The notes beneath the pieces are model-generated. The model was not told the origin of the DNA. It did not search any database and saw only the letters and a program-made list of their open reading frames with translations. Below, in pieces: positions 22,724 through 34,139 of a stretch of 64,000 bases of DNA. Source of the stretch: Phycomyces nitens (taxonomy: Eukaryota; Mucoromycota; Mucoromycetes; Mucorales; Phycomycetaceae); assembly GCA_022702545.1 (NCBI GenBank), contig JAHRBC010000002.1, positions 7,750,001-7,814,000 on the forward strand. Direction: 5' to 3'. The translations under genes were made by a program, and so were the position numbers. The number at the start of each line of letters is the position of its first letter. The first letter of the stretch is position 1.

Positions 22724-23440
22724 TGCAAAAATGACCCCAATTTTCATATGTGAAATAAAGTAGGATTCTGAGAAATAATAACGATAAAACCTGGGTTCCG
22801 ATAAAAATTTATCTGAGCTACAGATACATGGGCACATATGGAATGAATTGTTTGCTTTGGCAGACAGAATAGTCTGTGCGTGGACAATGGTTCTGTAATG
22901 TTGGGCTGGGATCAAGGAGTATCAGGTTCAAGAGTGATGGAATAGAGGGTTTCCGACTCCAGAACAGAGAGATTGTAGAGGGTCCTTGGCTACAGGTTGC
23001 GGAGGGAAGGCGCAATTGAGCTCATCGTAGTCGAGGTGAGGCGGAGTGAGATTGGTATGCTGAATCTTCTCAGAGTGCAGAGGGGGAATGCCTACATTCT
23101 GATTACTCGGAACAGGTATAGCCTTCTTATCAAGATCCAGTATCGGGGTAGCTCTATGCGTCTCTCTGTCAATCTAGGGTTCTATGCAAGACACCCTTCA
23201 AAACAAACAACGAGAAAGAACTTGTTTTTATTAAATTGGTCTGTGACCCTATTTCTTATCCCACTCCTCAGAGGTGGTACAGCTATCTAGTGATTTGGGT
23301 GACACCCACGTCTCTTCCTACGGACAGCCTACTCAGTTCGAACCGGAAAAATAGTCGCACTATTCTACAAGGGTCCAGGTTCAGGGAGGGAGCTTCAACC
23401 TCGCTTAACCTCTCGGTTCGGATGTTCAATGTCGCTATCA
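22724..23440 (-). repeat. Probable 3' LTR of Gypsy-1
   Basis: In minus orientation it would begin TGATAGCGACATTG directly after a purine-rich GATTGAGGGAC tract (candidate polypurine tract at 23441-23451) and end TTTTTGCA at 22724. It lies just after the pol stop. The partner LTR is expected outside the window, so the ends are inferred from structure only. Confidence 0.5.
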
Positions 23441-23487
23441 GTCCCTCAATCGATTGCTAGTCTTTGATACAAGTCATTAGATCGTGG

Positions 23488-25670
23488 TCATTGGTGATAC
23501 AATTTTATGGCGTCTGCATGAATTGGGGCCGGTATCAGCAGCTTTCCATCTGCTACATGGTACACGTTTCCTGTCAGTATCTTTACAACATGGTAGGGTC
23601 CCATCCATGTGGGGCCTAGATCTGAACTCATTGCATTGATGGCTCGATTCTTGACCAATATCGATCCCACAACTGAAACTTCTTTGGCTTAGCTGCCTGT
23701 GTAGTGTCATATCTTTCTTTCATTTTCTGCTTTTGTATCTCCTGTCTACTGATTGCGGTTTCCAGTATCTGGTCTTGTAATGTAATGATTTCTGATAGTC
23801 GGTCTATCAACACGTCCTCATCCTCGTCATCTGGGGGAAGTGTATTTTCTTCATGAGTATTGGCCCCCATATACGTGCGTGGATGACGTCTATATACCAA
23901 AAAGTATGGAGAGAACCCATGGGAACTTGAGGGTGAGGTCTGGATAACATATAGGGTAGCGGGGAGCCATGTTACCCAAGTTCCAACATATGCCATACAT
24001 AACCGGTGGAGTACTCCTTTGATGGTCTGTATAGATCGTTCTACCTTTCCTTGGCAATGGGGGTGGTGTGCTGGTCCTATCTTGAGGGCAATTCCGTATC
24101 CTTTCATGAATTTCTTGGTGAGGGACGCAACAAAATGTTTGCTGCCATCTGAATATATTGTACTAGGGACGCCGTGAGTGCACACCCATTGGTATAGGCC
24201 TATTACTGTTGCTTCAGATTGGTAGGAGGCGCAAGGATATGCATTGACCCACCCTGAAAACATATCAATGATAACCAGAATACATGTCATTCCTGTACAA
24301 TCATTTGGCATCGTACAAAAGTCCATCATTATCTTGCTCATTGGTCCCTCACTTGGTGAGGGAATGGGCTCAAGGGGTACTGGTGGATCCTTCTGTTGGT
24401 ATTGTTGACAGACTGGACACGATCTCACATACTTGCATACGTCTTCAAAGTACCCTGGCCAGTAGTATGCTCTACTGATTTGTCAAAATGTCTGCAAAAC
24501 TCCTTGGTGTCTGGCTAGCAGATGGTCATGATGCACTTGCAGCAGTTTGACCACTTCTGATTCTTTTACGAGTTTCTTAGGGGTTTGATTGGGATAACTA
24601 CGCCAATACACCTCTTTGTTTTTTACGAAGTGGTTTTTTGCAATTTGACAGATTACCACTCTTTCTTTTTTGCTGGTATGATTGGCAAAGGATAATTCTT
24701 CTAGGAATAGCAGTAACGCCTGGTATCTGTTGGTAGAAATCCCTCTAAATTTTTTATACTGTTTGCTTGACTGTTCTACCACGTTGTTAATGGGCAGGTA
24801 ATCATCTTGAATGACTTTGAGATTGTCTTGTTCGGTCTTCCGTGAAGTGGGTAGCTGTGGTGCTTGTGACAAGGCGTCCACATTAGCATTCTGTGTTCCT
24901 GGTCGATAGAATATGTCAAAGTCATATTCCATGATTGTCATAAGCCATTTAACAACTCTAGCAGACGAGTCCTCTTTTAATTTCATCATATACTTGAGTG
25001 CCTGATGGTCAGTATACACTTGAAATTTGTTTCCCAATAAGTAGTGCTTGAAGTACTTGATAAAATATACAATTGCTAGGAACTCCAGCTCATACACTGC
25101 ATAATTCTTCTCAGCGCCCACTAATGCTCGGCTGCCATAGTATATAGGATGTAATAGGATAGCATCAGTCTGATCGGCCTGTGCCAATATTCCTGAGATG
25201 GCTGTTCTGGACGCATCGGTGTATAATACAAACTCCTGGGCGAAATCTGGGTGGACTAGAACTGGCTCTGAGGTCATTAACAATTTACAGCACTTGAAAC
25301 ACTGTTGTGTAGCATTAGTCCACTCGAACTTAACGTTCTTCTTTAGTAGTTCATTCAGTGGCCTGGTTTCTTCCGAGAATCTTGGGATAAACCTTCTGTA
25401 GTATTGAATGAGTCCATAGAATGTTCTCAACTCACTAACATTCGTAGGTGCCGGCCAATTATCTATTCTCTTTGTCTTGCTAGGGTCCATCTTGAAGCTG
25501 TGGATGCCACATATATACCCCAATAGTTTTAATTCACTGTACCCAAATCAACATTTGGTCTTTGCGATGGACAGATTGATCTTTTCTGCTATATGTAGCA
25601 CTTTCTCCAGATGGATCAAATGGTCATCCAGGGTGTCTGAATAAATTATTCCATTGTCAATATACATTAG
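23488..25670 (-). pseudogene. Gypsy-1 pol 3' half (reverse transcriptase end, RNase H, integrase), broken
   Basis: It begins mid-reverse transcriptase at YIDNGIIYS, a changed YIDD box, where E1 inserted before the inversion. Then come RTFYGLIQYYRRFIPRF, RNase H (VLYTDASRTAISGIL, AVYELEFLAIVYFIK, VYTDHQALKYMM, NVDALSQ), a degraded zinc-binding stretch (CPVCQQY) and an integrase core (ILVIIDMFSGWVNAYP, IYSDGSKHF, GKVERSIQTIKG). Damage: a TGA near 25548, a TGA at 24483-24485 and a frameshift near 23670; the shifted frame ends LIPAPIHADAIKLYHQ at 23488. No chromodomain is visible. gag and protease are predicted outside the window on the far side of E1. Confidence 0.85.
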
Positions 25671-27079
25671 CACTACGGCGGAAAAAACGGTAGCTAACTA
25701 CCGTTTTGGTAGCATTACTACCGTTTTTTCCCACCAAAAAAAACGGTAGTAAAGACTCTGTATAAGGCGATTTCAGTAGCTGTTACCATTTTTTTAGTGC
25801 GAAAAAAAAAGGTAGTTATGAGGCAGGAATAGGCACAGCTACCATTTTTTTTATCCAACCAAAATCGTTTCTTTATATACTATAGCCTCTCTTTTATATT
25901 ACTTTATATACTAGCACCCATTCTTTTTTTACTGCCATTTATTTGAAATAATGGTTTATTTTTTATTATAATTTTGATTTATTTCAAATAATATTAAAAT
26001 ATATATAATAATAATATAGAAACATACCAAAAGCAAATACTATTTAATATTATAAAACGTATATGGTACAAACCTTTTACTCAAGCTATACACGATGCCA
26101 ACAACATGTTGTTATGACTTGGATGGCCTTTGGTTTTCACTGATTGCTATAAAAATATTGTGGTCAGACAATGAAGCAATCAAATAAACCGAGCATATTG
26201 TTTTGGATAGCATACCAGTATATATTGTGCTTGTTAATTGGTATACCAAGCATCTCTTGAATTAATGCCACTATATGAAACGTACAGATGTAAATATTAG
26301 ATGCAGTAGAAGGAGAATAGAGAATGCGCAATATGATTAATTAAAGAGTGTAAACATATTATAATATTCTTACCATAGAAAATATATTGCTGTAAAGTCA
26401 GCTTATAAGATTTAAAACTAATTCGAATATAATGGTAGTTGGCAGAATGAGTACATCATTAAGAAAACAATATGCATATTCTACAGAGATTCCCAGGTGG
26501 GGAGGTGGAGAACGACAAACTCTAGTGTAATATAGCTGTAAAAAATTTTCACCTTTTTTTAGTGTCTGAAAAATTATGAGATGAGTGTTTCATTCCTTGA
26601 TTAAAGATAGCAGAGCTGAAGATGTGGTATACAAGATTCCAATTGGATGTTAATGTCATTGACAACCTTACATAAGGGAGGGTCATTTAGTTTTACTTCA
26701 AAAAAGTAGAGCAAAGAAAAGAAATATAAACTAACCTTGGTGTAATACAGCTATAAAAAAATTTCATTTTTTTTGGTGCTTGAAAAAGGGTGAGATGTGT
26801 GTTTCATTCCTAGATTAAAAACAACAGAGCTGAAAATGTGGTATACAAGATGCCAATCGGGCATTTATTAAGGTGGCAATCTTACGTGATGGAGAGTTAT
26901 TCGATTTTATTTCAAAGGAGAGGACCAAAGCAAAGATAAAACAGCTAAAGGAAAAGAGGAAAAGAAAAAGTGCGCTAAAACATATACTAAAAATATGAGA
27001 GAACCAATAAGAGCAGCCTAAAGAATATTAAAGACTTAGTCTGTTTCTCTTAGATGAAGGCTCATTGCTCATTCCTAGT
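25671..27079. repeat. 3'-terminal arm of E2
   Basis: Inverted counterpart of E1 blocks 22060-22430, 10444-10796 and 3402-4124, here continuous. No gene. It supplies the empty-site sequence for Plavaka A (near 26370) and for the Harbinger element (near 26015). The last three bases, AGT, are the target of Plavaka C. Confidence 0.8.
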
Positions 27080-27262
27080 CACTACAAAAATTAAGTGGTT
27101 TCATTTATAGCAAACTACTATATTATCTTACCATTAGTAGACTGAAGTTAAACATAATAAACTTTTTTATTTTTGACGGCGATTATAATATTCAATATGT
27201 TTTATTGGATAGAATAATAAAGTAGAGTCTTTTAGGCATGATATTCGTTTGTAATTCATTTA

Positions 27263-28873
27263 CAGTAGGTGGAAAAAGGGTTTGCATGTTCTATTAAAAA
27301 ATATATATTTTGATAGTACTCTTTCAATTTTTAATATTTTCATATAAAACAAAATGTTTTATATGCATTATATATAAAACTACCACATATAAAAATATCA
27401 ACGGCTGAGAATGAATATTGATTTAATAAAACTCAGACAAATTTTTGAAAAGTATGCGAACCCTTTTTCCACTTTGGATAAATTAGTAGAAAATAAATTA
27501 TTTCTCTATGACTTTTGCTTATAAATCGTTCAAAGTCACATATAATAGTCAAAATGTGTCATATAATCAGAATATAAAGCAAAAACATATATAAATGACT
27601 AAGTTTTTCTTTTTATTTTCATATTATTTCTTGTTTCTTTTAAAATGAAAATTCTACCTCTTTCTCTCAGAAATTCTATCCAAAGTCAGCTTCAAAGTGG
27701 TGCCTCTGTCAAGAAAATTTCCAAGAACCTTTCTATCTCTGCTGGGACTGTATCCAAGTATAAAAAGAAGATGAAGATCACTGAAAAAATCTCTATTGGT
27801 GGCCAAATTGCAAAAATTTCCCAAGTCAGAAGGCGCCTGTTAGTAAGACAATTTGTAACTGGTGAAATACAAGCTGCCAAAGAAGCACATATGAAATTGG
27901 ATCAAGAGGGACTTCAGCTTAACTATTCTACTGTTTGCAAGACCCTGAAGGCACTTGGTTTCAGAGCAGCAATTAAAAAGAAGAAGCCAATGATATCAGA
28001 GAAAAATCAACAAGCAAGACTTAAATGGGCTTTAGAGCATTGACACTGGACTATTCATGATTGGAAACGTGTTATATTCTCAGATGAGACCAAAATCAAT
28101 ATTTGGGGATCTGATGGAGTAAAATATCATTGGAAAAGGCCAGATGACCCACTACGAGACCATCATCTTGATTTAACTGTAAAACATGGAGGAGGCAGTT
28201 TGATGATGTGGGGATGTATGACTTATGAAGGCATTGGATATGGTTGTCACATACAAGAACTCATGACAAGCAAAGTTTACTGTGATATACTTGAAGATAA
28301 CCTGAAAGAAACTATAAATTTCTATGGTTTTGATAAGCAAAATATCATTTTTCAGCATGATAATAACCCAAAACACACAGCCAAGACAACCAAACAGTAC
28401 ATCAGTGATATGGAATTGCAAGTACTCCCTTGGCCAGCCCAATCCCCAGACCTGAACCCAATTGAGCTTCTTTGGCATCATTTAAAGTTGCAATTTTCTT
28501 TATACTCTTTGAAGGCTAAAGGAGTACATGAACTTTGGGAAAGATGTGATAAAGAATAGAACAATATCATGCAGGATATTTGTAAAAAGTATATAGATAC
28601 AATGCCAGCAAGAGTTGAAGCAGTAATTAAGGCAAAAGACAAAAATACTAAATATTAATAAAAGTGGCAAAAGGGTTTGCATGTAATAAAAATCTTTGTA
28701 TTTATTTATCTCAATATGTTTTGAATCTCCGCTTATAAAATTTATAATAAATATACACCTAAAAAATATCTTTCAAATACTTTATGTTTTATGCTAATAT
28801 GATGCATATTCATAGAGATATTATAAGAATAATAAATAATATATAAACATGCGAACCCTTTATCCACCTACTG
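27263..28873 (+). mobile_element. Tc1/mariner element Tc1-2 with paired inverted repeats at each end
   Basis: Outer ends CAGTAGGTGGAAAAAGGG and its complement ending ACCTACTG, flanked by TA at 27261-27262 and 28874-28875. A second copy of the same motif lies inside each end in the opposite direction, at about 27450-27480 (GCGAACCCTTTTTCCAC) and about 28663-28685 (GTGGCAAAAGGGTTTGCATG). Confidence 0.93.
27645..28658 (+). pseudogene. Tc1-2 transposase, two internal stops
   Basis: One frame of 338 codons. N-terminal helix-turn-helix regions (SGASVKKISKNLSISAGTVS), then IFSDETKINIWGSD (first Asp), KHGGGSLMMWGCM, FQHDNNPKHTA (second Asp) and SPDLNPIELLWHHLK (Glu), ending AKDKNTKY. Stops are TGA at 28041-28043 (EH*HWTIHDW) and TAG at 28557-28559. 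Catalytic residues are kept. It is clearly distinct in sequence from Tc1-1 and Tc1-3. Confidence 0.9.
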
Positions 28874-29277
28874 TATACTCCTTGTAACTATGTCGCAGAA
28901 TCAATTAGAATAGTGATTTTTATAAGCAAACAAGATTTTTTACAAGATAGCATCTAGTTTATTATTGTAAAACCCCTTTTGAAATAATTAATAGCTTAAA
29001 GAGTATATATTTCTCTTTTCGATTTATTATAAGTGATGTCAGTTCTGTAAGAGAGATATAATGATGTATATTATAAAAGGCATATAAACAAACACATGTT
29101 CACAATCCTGTAACCAGGAATGAGACAACTATTTCTGCTTATAGACAAATCCCAGTTTTGGGTGTCAATGCTAGCTATGTCATTTTGGCAGTTGATATTC
29201 TAAAAATGATATATATTAAAATATGTTCCTGAGCCATTTGCCTTTCTTGTCAATTAAAAAGACTATTAAAAATCAAT
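28874..29277. other. 5' region of the Plavaka C transposase gene
   Basis: Non-coding AT-rich DNA between Tc1-2 and exon 1. It presumably contains the transposase promoter, but no element can be named. Confidence 0.35.
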
Positions 29278-32200
29278 ATGTCCAGCTACTCAAACAATTA
29301 AGTCGAATGCAAGTGTGCTATCTGCTCTTCTAATAGCAGAGGCTTTGTCATGGTATCAACTCAAACATACCGAAGACATATCACCAATGATATTGTAAGA
29401 AGCTTTCAAGCTAGAAGTTCTTGTAAGTATATGCCGTAAATTATTATTTTTTGTCATAATTAACCATTTTCTTTAAAATATATAATCGTATTCTAAAGCT
29501 TCTCTGATGGTGAATGAGAATGACATGGAGATTGACATTGAAGTCAATGATGCCGAAGAGAATGTTGAATGTAAGTATATAATTTTATTTATACAATATA
29601 ATAAATTGTAATGACTTGCAAGGATATTCTTTATGTAACAGAATACAAATACTTATCTTTTGCTCTTGCTACATTATTATTTTTAGTTGAAAGTGAAGAT
29701 GCCGATGACAATGAGTTGAATGGTTCAGACGATTCTGAAGATAAGGTTGAAGAACTTGAAGGTTAGTACAAAATAAATAAGCATATATCATATATTAATA
29801 CGAAAACCAAACAGAGCAATTTGAGACGTCTATGCCTGCAGACCCTCTTCATGCCTTTGTTGCCGCCTTTGCTGCTTTCTTCATCTCGAAATATGTTGTC
29901 AATTTGGGTGGTTCGATCTTGATCAAGTTTCTGAACGAGGTCCTGTCTCACTTTGGCCAATCATTCCGCCTTCCATCTAGCTTGAGCGGCCTCAACTCAA
30001 TGGCTGGCATAACAGCTTTATCCAAGAGTATCCAGTGTTTTGTGGCATGCGGCGATTGTCACAAGACATACTTGGAGTCTGAAGGTGTTCCTCAATGCTG
30101 CAATTTCGAAAGGCTCTCTGGAAATACTTGTGGAAGCCAGCTCTTCCAGGCTCCTCCAAAAAACACGTCCTTGCCTAACAAGGTATACATGTACAGCCCA
30201 ATCATCAGTGCATTGTCAGTCCTCTTTTGCCACCCTGGATTCGAGGAATCCATCAACTATTGGAGAGCAAGACACCAAGTTCCTGGAATGATGTTCGACA
30301 TCTATGATGGTGCCAAGTGGAGTGAGTTGAAAGATGGCAATGATAGGCAATTCGTGAATCATGAGCGATCTCTCATGCTCACCATGAACATCAATTGGTT
30401 CCAGCCTTTCGATGGGGTTACATACTCTTGCGGAGCCATCTATCTCTCTGTCAACAATTTGCCAAGGGCTGAACGTTACAAGAAGGAAAATGTTCTCCTT
30501 GTCGGTCTAATGCCTGGACCAAAGGAAGCCAAGACAAGCGAGATCAACCACTACCTCCGTCCCCTTGTTGCCGAGCTCAAGTCCTTGTATGTGGGTGTGG
30601 TGATGCCAACGGCGCAGTGTCCTTCTGGTGCCTTGGTTTGTGCCGCCCTTCTTCTTGTCGCCTGTGACATCCCTGCCGCCAGGAAAACATGTGGATTCAC
30701 GTCCCATGCAAGTACTAATGCATGTCACAAGTGCAACCGCCAGTTCTCTCGCCTCCCAGGCAATGGTGGTGTTGACTATTCTGGGTTTGTCTTCTCCGAG
30801 TGGGTGGCTCGCACTGATCAAGAGAATCGCCGTGATGCTGTGGCCTGGAAGAACACGTCCAGTGAGGTAGAAAGAAAGAGGATGGAAAAGGAGAATGGAG
30901 TCCGCTGGTCGGAACTCCACGATCTTGAGTACTTTAATGCAGTGGAATGCACTATAATAGATCCAATGCATAACCTCTTTCTGGGAACCGCCAAAAGAAT
31001 GATGGAGAAGTGGAGATCGACTGGTTTGATCACAAACAGAGACCTGGCCACCATGCAAAAGGATTCTGAGAAGATGGTCCTCCCTCCTGATTACACACCA
31101 TTGAGAAAGAAGATTGACAAGGATTTTCCATTCATGAAGGCAGATGAATGGAAGTCCTGGTGCTTGGTGTACTCTCCTGTTCTCCTGCGTGGCCGTTTGC
31201 CCAATGTCCACCTTGGCAACTGGATATCGTTTGTCAATGCCTGTCAGTACCTTGTTAAGCCAAGCATTTCCATGGCCGAGCTGGAGGAAGCGCATAGCTC
31301 TCTTGAGGCATTTTGCAGACAGTGCCAAGTATTGTATGATGCCCAATTGATTTCGCCAAACATGCATCTCCATTTGCATCTTCAAGACACCATCAGCAAT
31401 TTTGGACCGGTTTATGGATACTGGCTCTTCAGCTTTGAGAGATTCAACGGCATTCTCAAGAATTTCTTGACAAACCAGAGAGATGGCTTTGAGGCCACAT
31501 ATATGAAGAGGTACCATCAAGACGTGTACAAAGGAGACCTCCTGCATATACTTGCACCAGTTCTTGTGCCTTCACATGCCAACATCCTTGCTGAGCTCAC
31601 TGCCATCACTGCCACCATTGCCACCACTGCCACCACCATTTCCACCTTGCCATTTGATCTGAACGCATTTCTTGCTGCTGCAGAGACAGACTTTGACATT
31701 GTGAAGGGCAACAAGCCATTGCCACCATCTGCGCTTCCTTTGTCTTTGAAGGAAGAGGTATCGATGAAGGAGAGCGAGTACCAGTACCTTTTAGAGTACT
31801 ATCGTGAGGTGTATGACAATGAGCAACTTGTTCATTATCGCCAGGCCAGTCCCTCACAAACCATTGTCAACAACCGCATCCAAAAATTCCCATCGATCAA
31901 TCTTCTTGGCCAGGTGTATAAAGGGAGTAATGGAACCCTGCAACGTGGTTCATTCATCCAGGCACTGTTCAAGACAAGCAATGATCAGTATACAAATGCA
32001 TACACCGGCCAGATTCAGTACCTCTTTGTGAATACTGCCACAAACTCATTTGCTGGTCAATCGAGTCGGCATGTGTTTGCATATGTACATTGGTATAGAG
32101 AGGCTAATCTGCAACCCAGGAGTGATGAGGGCGTGGAGGTGAATGAGCTGGAGTTTGAACTGAGTAGTCTTCAAAATATTCTTCCTGTACATAGGATTTT

Positions 32201-32288
32201 GTTGTCTGTAGCTATAGGTGAACACATAGGTGATGGAGGTCGAGTGATGATGTGTGTTGTTCCCTTGTTACGTAAGATCTATATATAA
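29278..32288 (+). pseudogene. tnp2/Plavaka transposase of element C, nearly complete
   Basis: Exons 29278-29422 (145 nt), 29499-29570, 29687-29761 and 29815-32288 total 922 codons in one frame. Exon 1 encodes CKCAIC, GFVMVS and YRRH but has a TAA eight codons in. The main exon is open for over 800 codons from MPADPLHAFV. The core has GLMPGPKEA, VACDIPAARKTCGF and DPMHNLFLGTAKRM. The first conserved acidic position reads NINWFQPF, whereas A, B and D all have NIDWFQPF (Asp to Asn at about 30390-30392). The C-terminal domain has INLLGQVYKG, YTGQIQYLF, HVFAYVHWY and ILPVHRIL. Translation could only start downstream of the exon-1 stop, without the Cys/His motif. Probably catalytically dead even if expressed. 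Confidence 0.87.
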
Positions 32289-32479
32289 TATTCCAAAATA
32301 AAATAACGTCAATAAAGACTTACAATTAAATATCATTAAATATTTCTATATTATTTAATGTATATTTCACATACAGTATAACTTTGATTATTTTATATAT
32401 TTGCCTGTAATGCATCCATCAAAAAGTGCATACGTATACAAGAAGCTATTAAATTCTTAGTTAAAATTTTTTTATTTAT

Positions 32480-33737
32480 TTATTCAGTAGAAATACACCA
32501 CTCTGGTAACGTGACTGACATATGCTGAGAGACACTCATTTCCTTTACAAAACGAACACGCTTCAATAAGCTGTTGGATTTCTTTTGCAACCTTTTGACA
32601 GAAAATTTGTCAACCACATCGATAAACTCTTGGAGCTATTTTTTAAACAAATGTTAGTTAGTGAACTTAAAGCTAATATAAACTTTAGTTATATAGTACA
32701 TTACATTATCACTTCTCCAACTGGGATGGTGTGCCCGAACTTCATTCTCAGTGTCAGATTCATTGTCAGACATCACCTCTAATACAAGAACATTGCTGCA
32801 ATCCAAGCCTCGCATCAATCTTGTAATCTCCTCGGTGTATTTCTGATATGTAACAGTGCGACGTTTGAGAAGCTAGACATAAATACTATATTAGAATATA
32901 TAATAAAACATTAGCCTATTTATTTTTATTCTTACAGAGATCTTTCGATTGTGTCTTCGTGATGTTCTTTGCCAAGCTACAATCTTATCAGGTGATGTTT
33001 TGTAATGTCGAACCTGGTTCCTGTAGTGATTCTTCACTATTCTTGCAATATCATTTGTTGAAACACCAATTGCACTTTGCTGTTGTCGCAAGTACAAAAT
33101 CACGGCCATTGCAAGGGCTTGGTTATAGCCTTCCTTGAAGGTGCCATTGGTTGACCATCCTGGCTTCTCATTGTTCTCGGCAACTTTTAATGGATCTGTG
33201 TCCGTGAGGTTTGGGTTCTTCATGTATTTATTGAGTGCATGCTAATATATGTCTGTTAGATATATTGGTAATTATATTTACTATCATTGATTTACTTACA
33301 GAGATGCCGACATGCCGTTTTCCAGGAGTATACCCTTCCTCCATCAAAGACGAAAAGCTTGCTTTTATCGCAGAATCTGCCTCAGAAATTCCATTCTTGG
33401 TGGACTTGCTGAGCTTGTCCTGGGCAGCCATGATCTCTTTGATCATTTTCTTGAGATAAATATTAATCTCGTTGGTGAGATTAATACCATTTTCTACACC
33501 ACTCATTCTCTTTGACATCTCAGCCATTTCTTTCGCCAGTGTTACAAAGTTTCCATTGTTGGCAGTTAACAGAGCAAACATTCTCTCAGTCGCATCCATA
33601 TCTTGAGGAATGCTTGGTGCCGTGACTGTAGTGGTGTCTGACATTTGTACATCTTCAGTGGCAGCTAATGCACTGCGTGCAACGGCGTTAAGTCTTGGGT
33701 TGCGCTGACGGGGAGGAGGAGGAATACGATTGTTCAT
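32480..33737 (-). CDS. Conserved Plavaka accessory protein, element C (intact, 355 aa, four exons)
   Basis: Exons 33737-33300 (438 nt), 33241-32936 (306 nt), 32872-32705 (168 nt) and 32635-32480 (156 nt) are all phase 0 and sum to 356 codons without internal stops. It has a Pro/Arg-rich start (MNNRIPPPPRQRNPRL) and a long coiled coil around GNFVTLAKEMAEMSKRM. The exon-2 domain has NNEKPGWSTNGTFKEG and TSRRHNRKIS. Then come LLKRRT, an acidic VMSDNESDTENE, PSWRSDN at the exon 3/4 boundary and a C-terminal LPEWCISTE. It converges on the transposase gene with 191 bp between stops. Same family as the genes at 7523-8754 and 15358-18380. Function unknown. Confidence 0.8.
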
Positions 33738-34139
33738 GTTCTATCAATAAATAATTATTAATATATTTTGACAATTGGAATATGGTCAGTATACTTGCAA
33801 GTAAAGAGGTTGACTGAAAATAATGAATCATCTTGTAGTTTTATTGTTATTTAACAGCATTGTGTACACTCTTGTTCTATATCTAGACATCTTTTTCAAC
33901 CTAATAAACTATAAATTACAAAGATATGAAAATGACGGCAGGCATATTCTTTTGGATTATCATTTTTATTGCCCGCATTTTATTAGGGTCAAACAGCCTT
34001 TTAATACAAAGTATTTATTTTTCCTTTTTATTTCTTATATTCTTTTGTGCCTAAATATTACTGCAAAATACTCTGATAATTAATTCTTTTCTTTCTCTTG
34101 TAAATATATTTTTTACTCAATATATTTTATTATTCATAG
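33738..34139. other. Region upstream of the accessory and micro-exon genes, element C
   Basis: AT-rich and non-coding. Probably a shared divergent promoter region. Confidence 0.35.

Larger units (their letters stand above)
22431..25670. other. Inverted segment between the 3' ends of E1 and E2
   Basis: The left end continues the Plavaka D transposase (broken at 43206) in the opposite orientation. The right end is Gypsy-1 reverse transcriptase abutting E2. Flipping this segment places D sequence on both sides of E2 with ATG duplications and restores one D reading frame, and leaves Gypsy-1 flanking E1. It is therefore a 3.24-kb inversion with breakpoints in the homologous E arms. Confidence 0.8.

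Noticed and set aside
22722..22735. CACTGCAAAAATGACC as the left end of another Plavaka element
   Set aside because: No matching right end or Plavaka content follows. The TG at 22724 fits better as the end of the Gypsy-1 LTR, though the resemblance is noted.
23240..23350. GTTCGAACC-like motif suggesting a tRNA T-arm
   Set aside because: No matching acceptor stem, anticodon arm or A box could be built; the stretch lies in the probable Gypsy-1 LTR.
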